Source: Bacillota bacterium
Lineage (GTDB): Bacteria; Bacillota; Limnochordia; DUMW01
Reading direction: 5' to 3'
NCBI GenBank assembly: GCA_012839765.1
Contig: DUMW01000116.1
Location: 1-36,789 of the forward strand
DNA: 36,789 bases
Under the pieces are notes generated by a model. It did no database searches. It saw only the letters and a program-made list of their open reading frames with translations, and had not been told where the DNA came from. The position numbers and the translations under genes are program-made. Of this stretch, positions 1 through 8,897 are shown one piece after another (the first letter of the stretch is position 1; each line of letters begins with the position of its first letter).

Positions 1-8
1 AATCATGG

Positions 9-70
9 AAAGAGTCCTCCTTTTAGCGCTTAGCGCCTTCTTTTCTTGTTTGAGGACTCTTTCTTTTTTT
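9..70 (+). terminator. Intrinsic terminator of an upstream plus-strand gene
   Basis: An 11-bp perfect stem (9-19 with 52-62, AAAGAGTCCTC / GAGGACTCTTT) is followed by CTTTTTTT. The loop holds a second small dyad, AGCGCTTAGCGC. The T-run lies on the plus strand, so it most likely ends a plus-strand transcript from a gene left of the window. Confidence 0.8.
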
Positions 71-173
71 GTCTGGAATATCCTCCCTCTCTTCTTCAAG
101 CGTCCCTACGAAATTTGCGTGGACCCGTAGGGTCCAAGGGCTTTTGGCGTTTGATGAAGCAGCTCCGGGGTAG

Positions 174-209
174 GAAGAAGGCCAGCGGGTTTAGGCTGGC
201 CTCCTTCTT
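174..209 (-). terminator. Hairpin after the radical SAM gene
   Basis: GGCCAGC (180-186) pairs with GCTGGCC (195-201), and the flanking AAGAAGG/CCTTCTT sequences extend the stem with a bulge. It lies directly after the stop of the minus-strand gene that ends at 214. In that direction the hairpin is followed only by a mixed CTTCTTCC tract, so terminator strength is uncertain. Confidence 0.45.
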
Positions 210-213
210 GGAC

Positions 214-1602
214 TCATTGGGCCACTTTGTGAAGGGCAGGGCTTCCTTCTTCTATTCCTTTGCCCTTTCGATTCTCCCAGATTTCGTCTGCCACCACGGC
301 CCATTTCGCCGCCGCATCCAAACACTTACTAGTGAGGACTTCCACCGGCTCTTCGTCTCCTGGTTGGGTGGAGAAGGCCTGGGACTTCTTCACCATCTCT
401 AAAAGCGCATTGGGGTTGTCAAGGAGGGGACAAGGCCGTAGATGGTTTTTGTTGAAAGGATGGCGCTCGCGATACTGTTGGAAAAGGGGTGATTGCAGGG
501 CCTCCAATAGAGTGCAGTCCTTAATGTTCAAATTGGCATAGTGAATGAAGGCACAGGGTTCTACATCGCCCCGGGCATTGATGTGGATATACCGGCGACC
601 GCCCGCAATGCATCCGGCCACGAACTCGCCATCGTTCCAGAAATCCATCAGAAAGATGGGCTTTTCCGCCCTTAATTCGCGCATGCGGCGGTACATCCAG
701 GCCCGCTGCTCAGGAGTGACCAAAAGGTCCAGCTGGGCATCCTTCCCAAGGGGCATATAGGTGAAGTACCATCCGAACATGCAACCTTTGTCGATCATGT
801 GGTTTACGAATTCATCGGAGCCGATGGCTTCGGTGTTCTTGCGGTGGTAGCAAGCGGAAAAGCCAAAGCCCACACCATGCTTCCGCAGGATATCCATGGC
901 TTCCATGACCTTTTGGTAATTCCCTTTGCCGCGTCGCAGATCGTTTTCTTCTTCGTTTCCTTCCACACTGATCGCCAGGAACAGGTTCCCCACTTCGCTC
1001 AGTTCCTTGGCGAACTGCTCATCCACCAAGGTACCGTTGGTGAAGGATAGGAAGATGCATTCTGAGTGCTTTCGGGCTAGGGTGATCAGATCGCCTTTGC
1101 GGATCAGGGGTTCACCGCCAGAGTATAAATAGGTGTAAATGCCTAGCTTCTTACCTTCTTCGATAATCCGATCCAGTGTCGCCAGGTCCATGGAATCCCG
1201 CTGATCGTACTGTCCAGCCCAACAACCGATACATTTCAGATTACATGCCGCGGTGGGATCCATCAGGATGGCCCAGGGGATGTTGATATTATACTTTTCC
1301 TGCATGGCGTAACCCTTGGGGATCCCATACATGCCTGCGTAGACGAAGAAGTTGACGAAGAACTTCTTTCTTACCTGGGGAGCCAATTCCGTGAAGGTCC
1401 GCATGATCAACTGTCGCCAGTTGTTGTCCGGTTCCTCCCATATTTCCCGGATCTGACGGACATATTGTTTGTGTGCATCCAGTTTGGCACAGCGTTCCGA
1501 CCAGTCCAGAAGTCTCGGGATGTTGCTTTCGGGATCCCTATCCAAGTAACCGACAGCCTGCTTAACAGCAAAGTCTGTAGCCAAACGTTTAAACCAGTCC
1601 AT
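214..1602 (-). CDS. Radical SAM protein with SPASM-like C-terminal cysteines
   Basis: 462 residues. The radical SAM cluster motif CxxxCxxC is at Cys120, Cys124 and Cys127 (ACNLKCIGCWAG), followed by the SGGEPL glycine motif and an SVEG strand. The C-terminal part has further cysteines (GCIAGG, EPCAF, RPCPLL) in the manner of SPASM/twitch auxiliary-cluster enzymes. The roughly 110-residue N-terminal extension is not recognised. The start is fixed by AGGAGGGAATAGT just before ATG at 1602. It follows the regulator gene on the same strand, but a terminator separates them. Proteins of this class modify peptides, lipids or cofactors; the substrate here cannot be read from the sequence. Confidence 0.8.
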   Translation of the reverse strand: MDWFKRLATDFAVKQAVGYLDRDPESNIPRLLDWSERCAKLDAHKQYVRQIREIWEEPDNNWRQLIMRTFTELAPQVRKKFFVNFFVYAGMYGIPKGYAMQEKYNINIPWAILMDPTAACNLKCIGCWAGQYDQRDSMDLATLDRIIEEGKKLGIYTYLYSGGEPLIRKGDLITLARKHSECIFLSFTNGTLVDEQFAKELSEVGNLFLAISVEGNEEENDLRRGKGNYQKVMEAMDILRKHGVGFGFSACYHRKNTEAIGSDEFVNHMIDKGCMFGWYFTYMPLGKDAQLDLLVTPEQRAWMYRRMRELRAEKPIFLMDFWNDGEFVAGCIAGGRRYIHINARGDVEPCAFIHYANLNIKDCTLLEALQSPLFQQYRERHPFNKNHLRPCPLLDNPNALLEMVKKSQAFSTQPGDEEPVEVLTSKCLDAAAKWAVVADEIWENRKGKGIEEGSPALHKVAQ

Positions 1603-1683
1603 ACTATTCCCTCCTATTTAGTTTTCTTGTCACTTATAACTTCTTCCCACTCCTTCTGTGGTTACTATGATAATTACGCCACG

Positions 1684-1734
1684 AAAAAAGGCAGGAGACA
1701 GCTTTGCCTCAAATTGCAGCCAGTGTCTCCTGCC
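1684..1734 (-). terminator. Intrinsic terminator overlapping the 3' end of the regulator gene
   Basis: On the minus strand GGCAGGAGACA (1734-1724) pairs with TGTCTCCTGCC (1700-1690), an 11-bp perfect stem followed by TTTTTT. The 5' arm lies inside the last codons of the regulator gene and the stop codon is in the loop. It separates the regulator from the radical SAM gene downstream. Confidence 0.85.
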
Positions 1735-2383
1735 AGAAATCCATAATGAACGCCTTTTCCTTCGCTGATATCTCCTTGGACAGGGTTTCCACCTGATTTA
1801 CGGCGGTACGCAAGTACTCCAAAACCTCTTGGGGTAGCTTGGAGACGGAGGCAAGGCCCATGACGAACCCCAATGCACCGGTCAGTCCTACTTCCGGAGA
1901 TGTGGCCTGCAACCAGTATTGAACACTGCTGGGGGAGAGTATCTTGATTAACACACAGATGATGGCCACTAGGTAAACAAAGGAGAGTTCTCCGGAGTTG
2001 GAAGCCTTGGCATCATGGATGAGACTTTGCAGACACACATGTTGCTTGTGGACCCTTTGCAGCAACCCAAGGAGGCGCTCCTTCGTGCGTTGCACCTCCT
2101 TTTCCGACGGGGTAGTGCTAACGTTCGCCTCTTGGTTGACGGGGATCGCTCCCAGTTTGGACCGCCCTGCTTTTCCTGGCGAATCCTGGACATAGTCCAA
2201 CCGAACTGCACCTATGCTTGCTAGACTACGCACCATGTCATAGGCCGTCCATTTACTGACCTCTAAGGCCTCTGCAAGTTCCGTGTAATGGACTGGGGCT
2301 TGGGTTCGGTCATAGATTTCTTTGATGGCATCCAAGAATTGACGTCTACGTGGTGTCAGCACTTGGACCAGCTTCCCTTCCAT
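1709..2383 (-). CDS. Predicted HTH transcriptional regulator
   Basis: 224 residues from ATG at 2383. The N-terminus (TPRRRQFLDAIKEIYDRT, then YTELAEALEVSKWTAYDMV) reads as a winged helix-turn-helix: a LexA/MarR-like first helix, then a recognition helix around residues 35-55. A basic linker with PGKAGR follows. The C-terminal half includes a hydrophobic helix (LSFVYLVAIICVLIKIL) and a region with LTGALGFVMGLASVSKLP, possibly a membrane-associated or effector domain; I do not recognise that part. The frame stays open to a TTG at 2443, but that TTG is the first base triplet of the promoter -35 box, so the later ATG is preferred although its ribosome binding site is weak. Confidence 0.65.
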   Translation of the reverse strand: MEGKLVQVLTPRRRQFLDAIKEIYDRTQAPVHYTELAEALEVSKWTAYDMVRSLASIGAVRLDYVQDSPGKAGRSKLGAIPVNQEANVSTTPSEKEVQRTKERLLGLLQRVHKQHVCLQSLIHDAKASNSGELSFVYLVAIICVLIKILSPSSVQYWLQATSPEVGLTGALGFVMGLASVSKLPQEVLEYLRTAVNQVETLSKEISAKEKAFIMDFWQETLAAI

Positions 2384-2414
2384 GCCCAAAAAACCCAAAA
2401 ATATCTTTAGCTTC

Positions 2415-2443
2415 AAAATACCATAGGCTCTTTTAGATGTCAA
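2415..2443 (-). promoter_or_regulatory. Sigma-A-type promoter of the HTH regulator
   Basis: On the minus strand TTGACA (2443-2438) is followed by exactly 17 bases and TATTTT (2420-2415). The predicted transcription start is near 2408, about 25 nt before the ATG at 2383. Confidence 0.75.
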
Positions 2444-2694
2444 CCATTGAGATCTATCTCTACGTGTATATGTTGGGATTTCAGAGAGACTTTGGAATAT
2501 CCCTCCCGGAAAACAGCAATTCCTGGCTTGCGAACGGTGTTAGGGTCCTATGGTGGACCGGCACCGCACAAGGTGAAACGACACAGTGTTCTGTACAACT
2601 GGCTCCCGTCTGGCTGAGGACCTATCTCCTCCCAAGAACCAGGGCGAATAAGGAGAATGGGGTATTGTCCCAGACCTAGTATGGGTGAACAGCA
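2444..2694. other. Gene-free stretch between the CCA-adding enzyme and the regulator
   Basis: No open frame here has a ribosome binding site or recognisable protein. The CCA gene ends at 2695 without a clear terminator hairpin; a small dyad GGGTCC/GGACC lies near 2548-2560. I see nothing else. Confidence 0.5.
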
Positions 2695-4056
2695 TTATTG
2701 GTTCCTATCCTCAATTGTTCTTACGTACTGTCGGGCTAGCGCTAATAGAGTCCTGTACTCATTCAGCTTCGGTTCGTCGATGGTCTGTTCTAGTAAATGA
2801 TTGAGTACACGCCCAATCATCGGTCCGGGTTTGAGTCCCAACTCCCTTTGGAGATCATGGCCGCTGATAGCCAGATCCTTTAGGGTAAAGGTCTGACCTT
2901 CTTGGAGTATCTGTTGGATGGCTGCAGCAAGCTGTTGGAAATACTGCTGAGCGGCCACGATATCCCGCGGCTCACTGTCCAGGATATCGGCCCTACGCAA
3001 CTCCAACAGGTCAAGAATGGCTGTGCGCCCCGTGCGGGCAATTAGCTTTCTTAGGGTGCGATCGGTGGCGTTGGGAGGGACCTGAAACATGTGCCACCGC
3101 ACCAGATGCGCCACCTGGGTTACTACTTTCTTGCTGAAGCGAAGTCGGGTGAGGATTTCCCGGGCCATTTCGCTTCCCACATGCTCATGCCCGTAGTAGT
3201 GTGCTCCGTACTCATCATAGGTCAAGGTCTTACTCTTCCCTATATCGTGGAGTAAGGCGGCAAGGCGTAGCACCAAGGTGGGGCGGATCAGTCCAGTTAC
3301 CTTGATGGTGTGTTCCAGTACCGATTGACGAGAGTGACCACCCTTGGGAATCTGGGCGCAGGGAGTCAGTTCAGGAATCAGCTCCCCCAGGACACCCTTT
3401 TCGATCATCAGTTGAAGGGCAGAGGTGGGATCTGGTGCGACCAGAAGGCGGCTCAACTCATCGCCGGTCCGTTCGGCACTAACGCCCCGGAGCCACCGGG
3501 GCTCAACGGCCTTCAATGTCGCCCGATCCGGCTTGAAGTCTAGGGTGGCGATGAATCTGAAGAACCGTAGGACCCGTAGCCCGTCCTCCTGAAAACGTTG
3601 CTTCGGATCACCTACACAGCGGACGATCTTGCGTCGCAGGTCCCTGCGGCCCCCGAAGGGATCGGTATACTGGTCCGTGGCCGGTCGGTAGGCAATGGCA
3701 TTGATGGTGAAGTCCCGGCGGGCTAGGTCCTTGGTCAGATCCCGGCCGAAGATCACCTGATCAGGACGTCTTCCATCGCTGTAAGCTCCGTCTTCCCGCA
3801 TCGTGGTCACTTCCACCGGGTTTCCGTCCACCATTACTGTCACGGTCCCATAGGCGATTCCGAGGGGAAGGGCCGCGGGAAACAAGGACATCACCTCCGC
3901 AGGTAAGGCATCGGTGCAGATATCCCAGTCCGTTGGCTCGATACCCCGCAAAAGATCCCGGATCGCACCTCCGACGATATAGGCCTGGAAGCCGGAGCTT
4001 TCAAGTCTCTGGCAGATATGGAGAACATGGGCTGGTGGCTTGAGAGGTTTGGACAC
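2695..4056 (-). CDS. cca: CCA-adding enzyme / poly(A) polymerase-family tRNA nucleotidyltransferase
   Basis: 453 residues from GTG at 4056. It adds or repairs the 3' CCA end of tRNA. The class II nucleotidyltransferase signature is clear: GG at about residues 29-30 (YIVGGAIRDLLRG) and the metal-binding DWD at 43-45 (TDWDICTDA), then RRDFTINAIAY and the FQEDGLRVLRFFRF template region. An HD-type segment follows (AALLHDIGKSKT, GHEHVGSEM), as in bacterial enzymes with an HD extension. The frame is open to 4248, but GAGGAGGAG at 4061-4069 sits just upstream of GTG 4056, where the family N-terminus begins. Whether it adds all of CCA or only CC or A cannot be told by eye. Confidence 0.9.
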   Translation of the reverse strand: MSKPLKPPAHVLHICQRLESSGFQAYIVGGAIRDLLRGIEPTDWDICTDALPAEVMSLFPAALPLGIAYGTVTVMVDGNPVEVTTMREDGAYSDGRRPDQVIFGRDLTKDLARRDFTINAIAYRPATDQYTDPFGGRRDLRRKIVRCVGDPKQRFQEDGLRVLRFFRFIATLDFKPDRATLKAVEPRWLRGVSAERTGDELSRLLVAPDPTSALQLMIEKGVLGELIPELTPCAQIPKGGHSRQSVLEHTIKVTGLIRPTLVLRLAALLHDIGKSKTLTYDEYGAHYYGHEHVGSEMAREILTRLRFSKKVVTQVAHLVRWHMFQVPPNATDRTLRKLIARTGRTAILDLLELRRADILDSEPRDIVAAQQYFQQLAAAIQQILQEGQTFTLKDLAISGHDLQRELGLKPGPMIGRVLNHLLEQTIDEPKLNEYRTLLALARQYVRTIEDRNQ

Positions 4057-4152
4057 TGTACTCCTCCTCGTGACATTACCTTCTTGTTTTCCTGCGCTGA
4101 TGTCCTCTCCTTCCTTGAACCTGTCCCGATGCGATGACGCTCGGTACTGACT

Positions 4153-4182
4153 ATGATAAGATATGATCAGACCCTTGTACAA
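4153..4182 (-). promoter_or_regulatory. Possible promoter for cca
   Basis: On the minus strand TTGTAC (4182-4177), 18 bases, TATCAT (4158-4153). Transcription would start near 4146, giving a leader of about 90 nt before GTG 4056. It is a moderate match to consensus. Confidence 0.45.
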
Positions 4183-4307
4183 GTCCTGGGCTGGGAAGGT
4201 TTGTCCTAGGGTCTTGATGTTATGCTCACCATTGAGGTCCAATTTCACAGACAGGAGGGTTGGCGAGGTGCAGGTCCCATCTTGGGGTAACTGGCACCTT
4301 CATTGCG

Positions 4308-5168
4308 ATGATCATTGATGCCCATACCCATTGCTTTCCTGATCAACTTGCGGAAAAGGTAATTCCCATGCTGGCGGCCCGGGCTAACATCCCGTACTTC
4401 AGTGATGGTACCTTGGGAGGTCTAATTGCCTCCATGGATCGGGCCGGTGTGGATCTCTCCCTTGTTCAACATATTGCCACAAAACCGCAGCAAGTGCAGA
4501 CCATCAACAACTGGGCTGCTTCGATCCAGTCTGAGCGGATCAAGAGTTTTGGTACGGTGCATCCCGATTACCCCCATTGGGAGCAGGAGATCGAGCGGAT
4601 TGCGGAACTTGGTTTGGTGGGAATCAAGTTCCACCCAGATTATCAAGACTTTGACGTGGATGAGGAGCGTCTATGGCCTATCTATGAAAAGACGGTGGAA
4701 ACCGGGCTGATACTGCTTTTCCATGCTGGTTTGGATGTGGGGTTCGGTGAGCCCGTTCGGTGTCAGCCTAGGGCCTTGGCTAAGATCGTGCGAGCTTTTC
4801 CTGAGGCTACCATCATTGCGGCCCACATGGGCGGCTACGACCGGTGGGAAGAGGCCCGGGTCCACTTGGTGGGACAGAATGTCTATCTGGATACTTCCTA
4901 TTCCTTCGACTATGCTTCCCGGGAGTTTCTGTTGCAGATGATCAAAGAACACGGACCCGATCGGATTGTCTTTGCCACCGATTCCCCCTGGGGTGATCCC
5001 GAGCACGAAATAAAGCAGCTGCGGAGCTTGCCCCTGACCGATGCGGAGCAGAAGCTGATTTTGGGGGAGAATATGCACAGACTACTGCAAAAGCACGGGG
5101 TAGAAGTTGGGGTTTCCACCATGGAAGGGGAAAAGAGATTTAGTCTTGTGGAGGATGAGGACAATTGA
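4308..5168 (+). CDS. Amidohydrolase-2 family metal-dependent hydrolase (TIM barrel)
   Basis: 286 residues. The metal-binding motif DAHTHCFP opens the protein, followed by GIKFHPDYQDF, LFHAGLDVGFGEP, AAHMGGYDRWEEA and the late catalytic-type aspartate in FATDSPWGDPEHE. This is the arrangement of the amidohydrolase-2 group (decarboxylases and hydrolases with one or two metals). ATG 4308 is chosen because it directly precedes the first strand (MIIDAHTH); upstream in-frame codons have no better ribosome binding site. It overlaps the next gene by 4 nt, suggesting translational coupling with the radical SAM protein. Substrate unknown. Confidence 0.85.
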   Translation: MIIDAHTHCFPDQLAEKVIPMLAARANIPYFSDGTLGGLIASMDRAGVDLSLVQHIATKPQQVQTINNWAASIQSERIKSFGTVHPDYPHWEQEIERIAELGLVGIKFHPDYQDFDVDEERLWPIYEKTVETGLILLFHAGLDVGFGEPVRCQPRALAKIVRAFPEATIIAAHMGGYDRWEEARVHLVGQNVYLDTSYSFDYASREFLLQMIKEHGPDRIVFATDSPWGDPEHEIKQLRSLPLTDAEQKLILGENMHRLLQKHGVEVGVSTMEGEKRFSLVEDEDN

Positions 5169-6952
5169 AGATCGTCTTGGTGTCGATCAACGCGAAGTAT
5201 ATCCACTCAGGGTTAGCCATTCGTTATCTGGCCAGCTACTGTGCGGGGGATTTTCCCCACATAGAGCTAAAGGAATTCCACATCAACGAACCGGTGGAGA
5301 CGATCATCGCGGAGATCTATCGCTTGCGGCCCACGGTGGTGGGCTTTTCCTGTTACATTTGGAACATCGAATACGTGTTGAAAGTGGTGGACACCCTAGG
5401 CCAACTGTTGCCGGACCTGGTCGTGATTCTGGGCGGACCGGAGGCCTCCTTTTCAGGTGAGGAGCTTTTGGTCCAACACCCGGCGGTTTCCTATGTGATC
5501 GCCGGGGAAGGGGAGGAAGCCTTCCGGGCCTTGCTGCAGGCACTAACCGCTGGCAAGGAGGATCTAGGTTATATCCCCGGTCTGTATTGGCGCAAGAATG
5601 GAGAAGTTCGGTGTAATGGGGGCTATCAAGAGATTCAGGACCTGGACACGATTCCCTCCCCCTATGTCAAGGAGTTAGATGATCTGGAGCACAAGCTGGT
5701 GTATCTGGAGACCAGTCGAGGTTGTCCCTATCGGTGCAGCTATTGTCTGTCTTCCATCAGTAGACAGGTGCGCTTCTTTTCATTGGACCGGGTGAAGGCG
5801 GATATGAAGCGTTTGATCGATGCAGGGGTTCCCCAGGTGAAGATGATCGATCGCTCCTTTAACTGGCCAAAGGAACGGGCGCGGGAGATCTGGCGTTTTA
5901 TCGCGGAGCATAGCCACCAGACCGCCTTCCATTTTGAAATCCGCCCCGATTTGCTGGAAGAAGAGGATTTGTCCTTTCTTGCCCAGATGCCACCGGGGAT
6001 CCTTCAGTTTGAGATCGGCATCCAATCCACCAATCCCCAGACCATTAAGGCTATCCAGCGGAACATGGTCATTGATAAGGCCCTGGAGGCGATCAGGCGG
6101 TTGGCCCAAGCCGGCAACATTCATCTCCATGTGGATTTGATCGCTGGGCTGCCCTACGAGGACCTGAAAAGCTTTGCCAAGTCCTTTGATGACGTCTTTT
6201 CCACCGGTCCTCAGCGGATCCAGGTGGGCTTTCTAAAGCTTCTTCCGGGCTCCCGGATGCGGCAGGAGGCCGCGACGATGGACTACTTGTATACCCGGTT
6301 TCCCCCGTATGAAATCATGCAGAGTGATGCCATGAGCTATGAAGACCTGCTGATGGTAAAGGATGTGGAGCACTTGGTGGAGCTGTACTATAACTCCAAG
6401 CGCTTTTCCCACAGTTTAGCCCTTGCCAATCACCTGTGGGGCTCAGCCTTTGCCTTTTTCCGGGACTTCGCCCAGTATTGGCGGGAGCGAAGTTACTTTT
6501 CCTACGGACACAAGATGCGCAAGCTGTACGATATCTTTCTCGATTTTTTCCACAGAAAGCAGCCCACTGTGACTGACCTAGCAGTGGAAGTCTTGAAATT
6601 TGATTTCCTGCTCAGCGAAGGCAAGATGGGATTGCCGGCTAGCCTTTCTCCCTATGGTTGCAAAGAGAGTCGGGCCAGATTCCGAGAGCTTTGCGCCTCG
6701 GAGGATTACCTAAAAGCATATTTGCCGGAATTAGTTGGCTATTCCAGCCGAGAAATTAACAAACGTATCCGTATCGAGCGGTTTGAGTACAAAGTCTCCA
6801 CTTTATCCCCAAGGACCCCCTGGGCGTATCCGGAATCTGGTTCGGAGATGATCTGTTTCGACTATGCCCAAAGGCATCCGGTAACGGGATATGCCAAATG
6901 GACTGTGCTGCCCGAGGCAAATTCTTGTTCCCACGGAGGAGATTGGGACTGA
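5165..6952 (+). CDS. B12-binding-type radical SAM protein
   Basis: 595 residues from TTG at 5165, which overlaps the stop of the preceding gene and has GGAGG upstream near 5150. The N-terminal 140 residues resemble a cobalamin-binding Rossmann domain (MKIVLVSINAKYIHSGLA, VVGFSCYIWN, VILGGPEASF, VIAGEGEEAF). The radical SAM core has CxxxCxxC in RGCPYRCSYCLS near residues 184-191, then an Elp3-like HFEIRPDLL and LQFEIGIQS. The last 200 residues match the usual C-terminal extension of this group. Members include methyltransferases and cyclases acting on unreactive carbon; the reaction here is unknown. Confidence 0.85.
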   Translation: MKIVLVSINAKYIHSGLAIRYLASYCAGDFPHIELKEFHINEPVETIIAEIYRLRPTVVGFSCYIWNIEYVLKVVDTLGQLLPDLVVILGGPEASFSGEELLVQHPAVSYVIAGEGEEAFRALLQALTAGKEDLGYIPGLYWRKNGEVRCNGGYQEIQDLDTIPSPYVKELDDLEHKLVYLETSRGCPYRCSYCLSSISRQVRFFSLDRVKADMKRLIDAGVPQVKMIDRSFNWPKERAREIWRFIAEHSHQTAFHFEIRPDLLEEEDLSFLAQMPPGILQFEIGIQSTNPQTIKAIQRNMVIDKALEAIRRLAQAGNIHLHVDLIAGLPYEDLKSFAKSFDDVFSTGPQRIQVGFLKLLPGSRMRQEAATMDYLYTRFPPYEIMQSDAMSYEDLLMVKDVEHLVELYYNSKRFSHSLALANHLWGSAFAFFRDFAQYWRERSYFSYGHKMRKLYDIFLDFFHRKQPTVTDLAVEVLKFDFLLSEGKMGLPASLSPYGCKESRARFRELCASEDYLKAYLPELVGYSSREINKRIRIERFEYKVSTLSPRTPWAYPESGSEMICFDYAQRHPVTGYAKWTVLPEANSCSHGGDWD

Positions 6953-6999
6953 GGAGCGAAGAAAATAGGTTGAATCGAATTACTTCGGAGGGATCATGG

Positions 7000-8031
7000 T
7001 TGGCTAGTAAGCTAAGGTTCGGGCTGATCGGGTGTGGTGTGGTGGCGCCCACCCATGCGAAGGTATTGGCAAAGTGTCAAGATGCGGAACTGGTTGCTGT
7101 TTGTGATATCAACGAGGAACGGGCAAGAAAACTGGCAGCGGACTTCAATGTCCCTGAAGTCTATACAGACTACCAAGAGATGCTGCAAAAGGACTACATC
7201 GATGCGGTGACCATATGTACTCCCCACTATCTGCACGCGCAGATGTGCATCGATGCAGCTGTGGCCCGCAAACATGTGCTGGTAGAGAAGCCGATGGCTA
7301 TCCATCCCGAGGATTGTGATGCGATGATCGCGGCTTGTGAGCGGGCTAAGGTCCGGTTGGGGGTTTGCTTTCAACATCGGTTCAACGAAGCCACCCTGCG
7401 GATTAAAGAAGCCCTAGAGGGAAACCAGCTGGGACGGTTGATCTTTTCTGCGGCGGAGGTGCATTGGTATCGCACCCAGGAGTACTATGACGGGGATGCC
7501 TGGCGGGGTTTTTGGGCCACCGAAGGTGGCGGCGTGTTGATTAACCAAGCGATCCACAGTCTGGACCTGATGTTGCATCTCTTAGGCCCCGTGGAAGGGG
7601 TCGTCGCGGATATTGCCACCTTGAGCCATAAGATCGAAGTGGAAGATACGGCCGCGGTCATGTTACACTTTACCAGCGGGGTCAAGGGGGTCTTTTCGGC
7701 CACCAACTGCGCCTTCCCAGGTTTTGCCCAACGGCTCCAGTTGTACGGTGAGCAGGGCAGCATCGTGGTGGAGGGTACCGCGATTAAAGAGTGGATTGTG
7801 AACAGAGACGGAGAGGTGGTCCGGGTGGATCTGCTCCATTCGGAACCGGAGAAGTACCTGGGCAAACGGTACTATGGTGCCAGCCATGGTCCTTTGATTG
7901 AGGAATTCGTGGAGGCGGTCTTGGCGGACAGGGATCCCTACGTCTCTGGTATCGAAGGAAAGAAGTCTATAGAAGTACTGGCTGCGGTTTACAAATCGGC
8001 CCGCAGCGGTGAGTATATAAGAATTGCTTAG
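7000..8031 (+). CDS. Gfo/Idh/MocA-family oxidoreductase
   Basis: 343 residues from TTG at 7000, preceded by GGAGGG (6987-6992) at 7-nt spacing. An earlier open start inside the previous gene lacks such a site, and the ATG at 6995 is out of frame. The Rossmann fingerprint GLIGCGVVAPTHA is at the N-terminus, then the family lysine motif EKPMAIHPEDC and a GGGVLINQAIHSLDLMLHL segment with the His typical of sugar dehydrogenases in this family. It would oxidise or reduce a sugar or inositol-like substrate with NAD(P). With the isomerase and ribokinase downstream it forms a likely sugar-catabolism unit. Confidence 0.88.
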   Translation: MASKLRFGLIGCGVVAPTHAKVLAKCQDAELVAVCDINEERARKLAADFNVPEVYTDYQEMLQKDYIDAVTICTPHYLHAQMCIDAAVARKHVLVEKPMAIHPEDCDAMIAACERAKVRLGVCFQHRFNEATLRIKEALEGNQLGRLIFSAAEVHWYRTQEYYDGDAWRGFWATEGGGVLINQAIHSLDLMLHLLGPVEGVVADIATLSHKIEVEDTAAVMLHFTSGVKGVFSATNCAFPGFAQRLQLYGEQGSIVVEGTAIKEWIVNRDGEVVRVDLLHSEPEKYLGKRYYGASHGPLIEEFVEAVLADRDPYVSGIEGKKSIEVLAAVYKSARSGEYIRIA

Positions 8032-8047
8032 GAAAGGGGTACATCGT

Positions 8048-8875
8048 ATGGTTACACTCAGTGCCTTTGCTGATGAGATTCATCCAGATTTGACGGTTCA
8101 GATGGATGAACTACAGAAAAACGGTGTTAGGTACATTGAATTACGGGGTGTTTGGGGGAAGAATGTCAAGGACCTCACCAAGGATGAAGTGAAAAGAATC
8201 CAGGAACAATTGAGGGAACGGGGCTTTGGCATCTCATCCATCGGGTCCCCCATTGGTAAAATCGGGATCCGGGATGATTTCGCTCCCCACTTTGACATTT
8301 TCAAAAGAATTGTGGATACAGCTTTGGCCCTTGACAGCAAGTACATCCGGGTTTTCTCCTTCTATATTCCCGAGAATGAAGATCCTAAGTATTTCCGGGA
8401 TGATGTGATGGAGCGCCTGTCCCGGCTGGTGGAGTATGTGGAGGATATCGACGTTACTCTGCTCCATGAGAACGAAAAGGGCATCTACGGTGATACGGGC
8501 GATCGCAACTTGGATATCCTTACCGCCATTGATTCGCCGAAACTGAGAGCGGTCTTTGACCCGGCCAACTATGTGCAATGCAAGCAGCGTCCCTATGAGG
8601 ACTGCTTTGTGAAGGTGAAGGACTATATTGAATACGTGCACATAAAGGATGCCGTTATGGAAACTGGCAAGGTGGTTCCTGCGGGCGCAGGGGATGGAGA
8701 TGTGAAGAAGGCCCTCAGCGAATTGGCCCAGGATGGGTTTGCTGGCTTCCTGTCCCTGGAGCCTCACCTTCAGGCCGCGGGAGCCATGAGTGGCTTTAGC
8801 GGACCGGAGCTGTTTAAGGTAGCCGCGGACGCCCTCAAGTCCATCCTAGAGGAGATCGGTTTGGACTGGAATTAA
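8048..8875 (+). CDS. Sugar phosphate isomerase/epimerase (xylose isomerase-like TIM barrel)
   Basis: 275 residues. ATG 8048 follows AGGAAAGGGG at good spacing. Metal-ligand motifs of the family appear in order: IELRGVWG, TLLHENEKGIYGDT, AVFDPANYVQC, YVHIKDAV and FLSLEPHL, consistent with the Glu/Asp/His/Glu metal site. The gene starts 16 nt after the dehydrogenase stop and is followed after 22 nt by ribokinase. This dehydrogenase plus isomerase pairing is common in clusters degrading inositols, uronates or uncommon sugars, but the substrate is not determined. Confidence 0.85.
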   Translation: MVTLSAFADEIHPDLTVQMDELQKNGVRYIELRGVWGKNVKDLTKDEVKRIQEQLRERGFGISSIGSPIGKIGIRDDFAPHFDIFKRIVDTALALDSKYIRVFSFYIPENEDPKYFRDDVMERLSRLVEYVEDIDVTLLHENEKGIYGDTGDRNLDILTAIDSPKLRAVFDPANYVQCKQRPYEDCFVKVKDYIEYVHIKDAVMETGKVVPAGAGDGDVKKALSELAQDGFAGFLSLEPHLQAAGAMSGFSGPELFKVAADALKSILEEIGLDWN

Positions 8876-8897
8876 GCGAGGATAAGGAGGCCTGGAA

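Noticed and set aside
1663-1677. Fur/PerR-like palindrome upstream of the first radical SAM gene
   Set aside because: TTACTATGATAATTA is only partly symmetrical and AT-rich; too weak to call.
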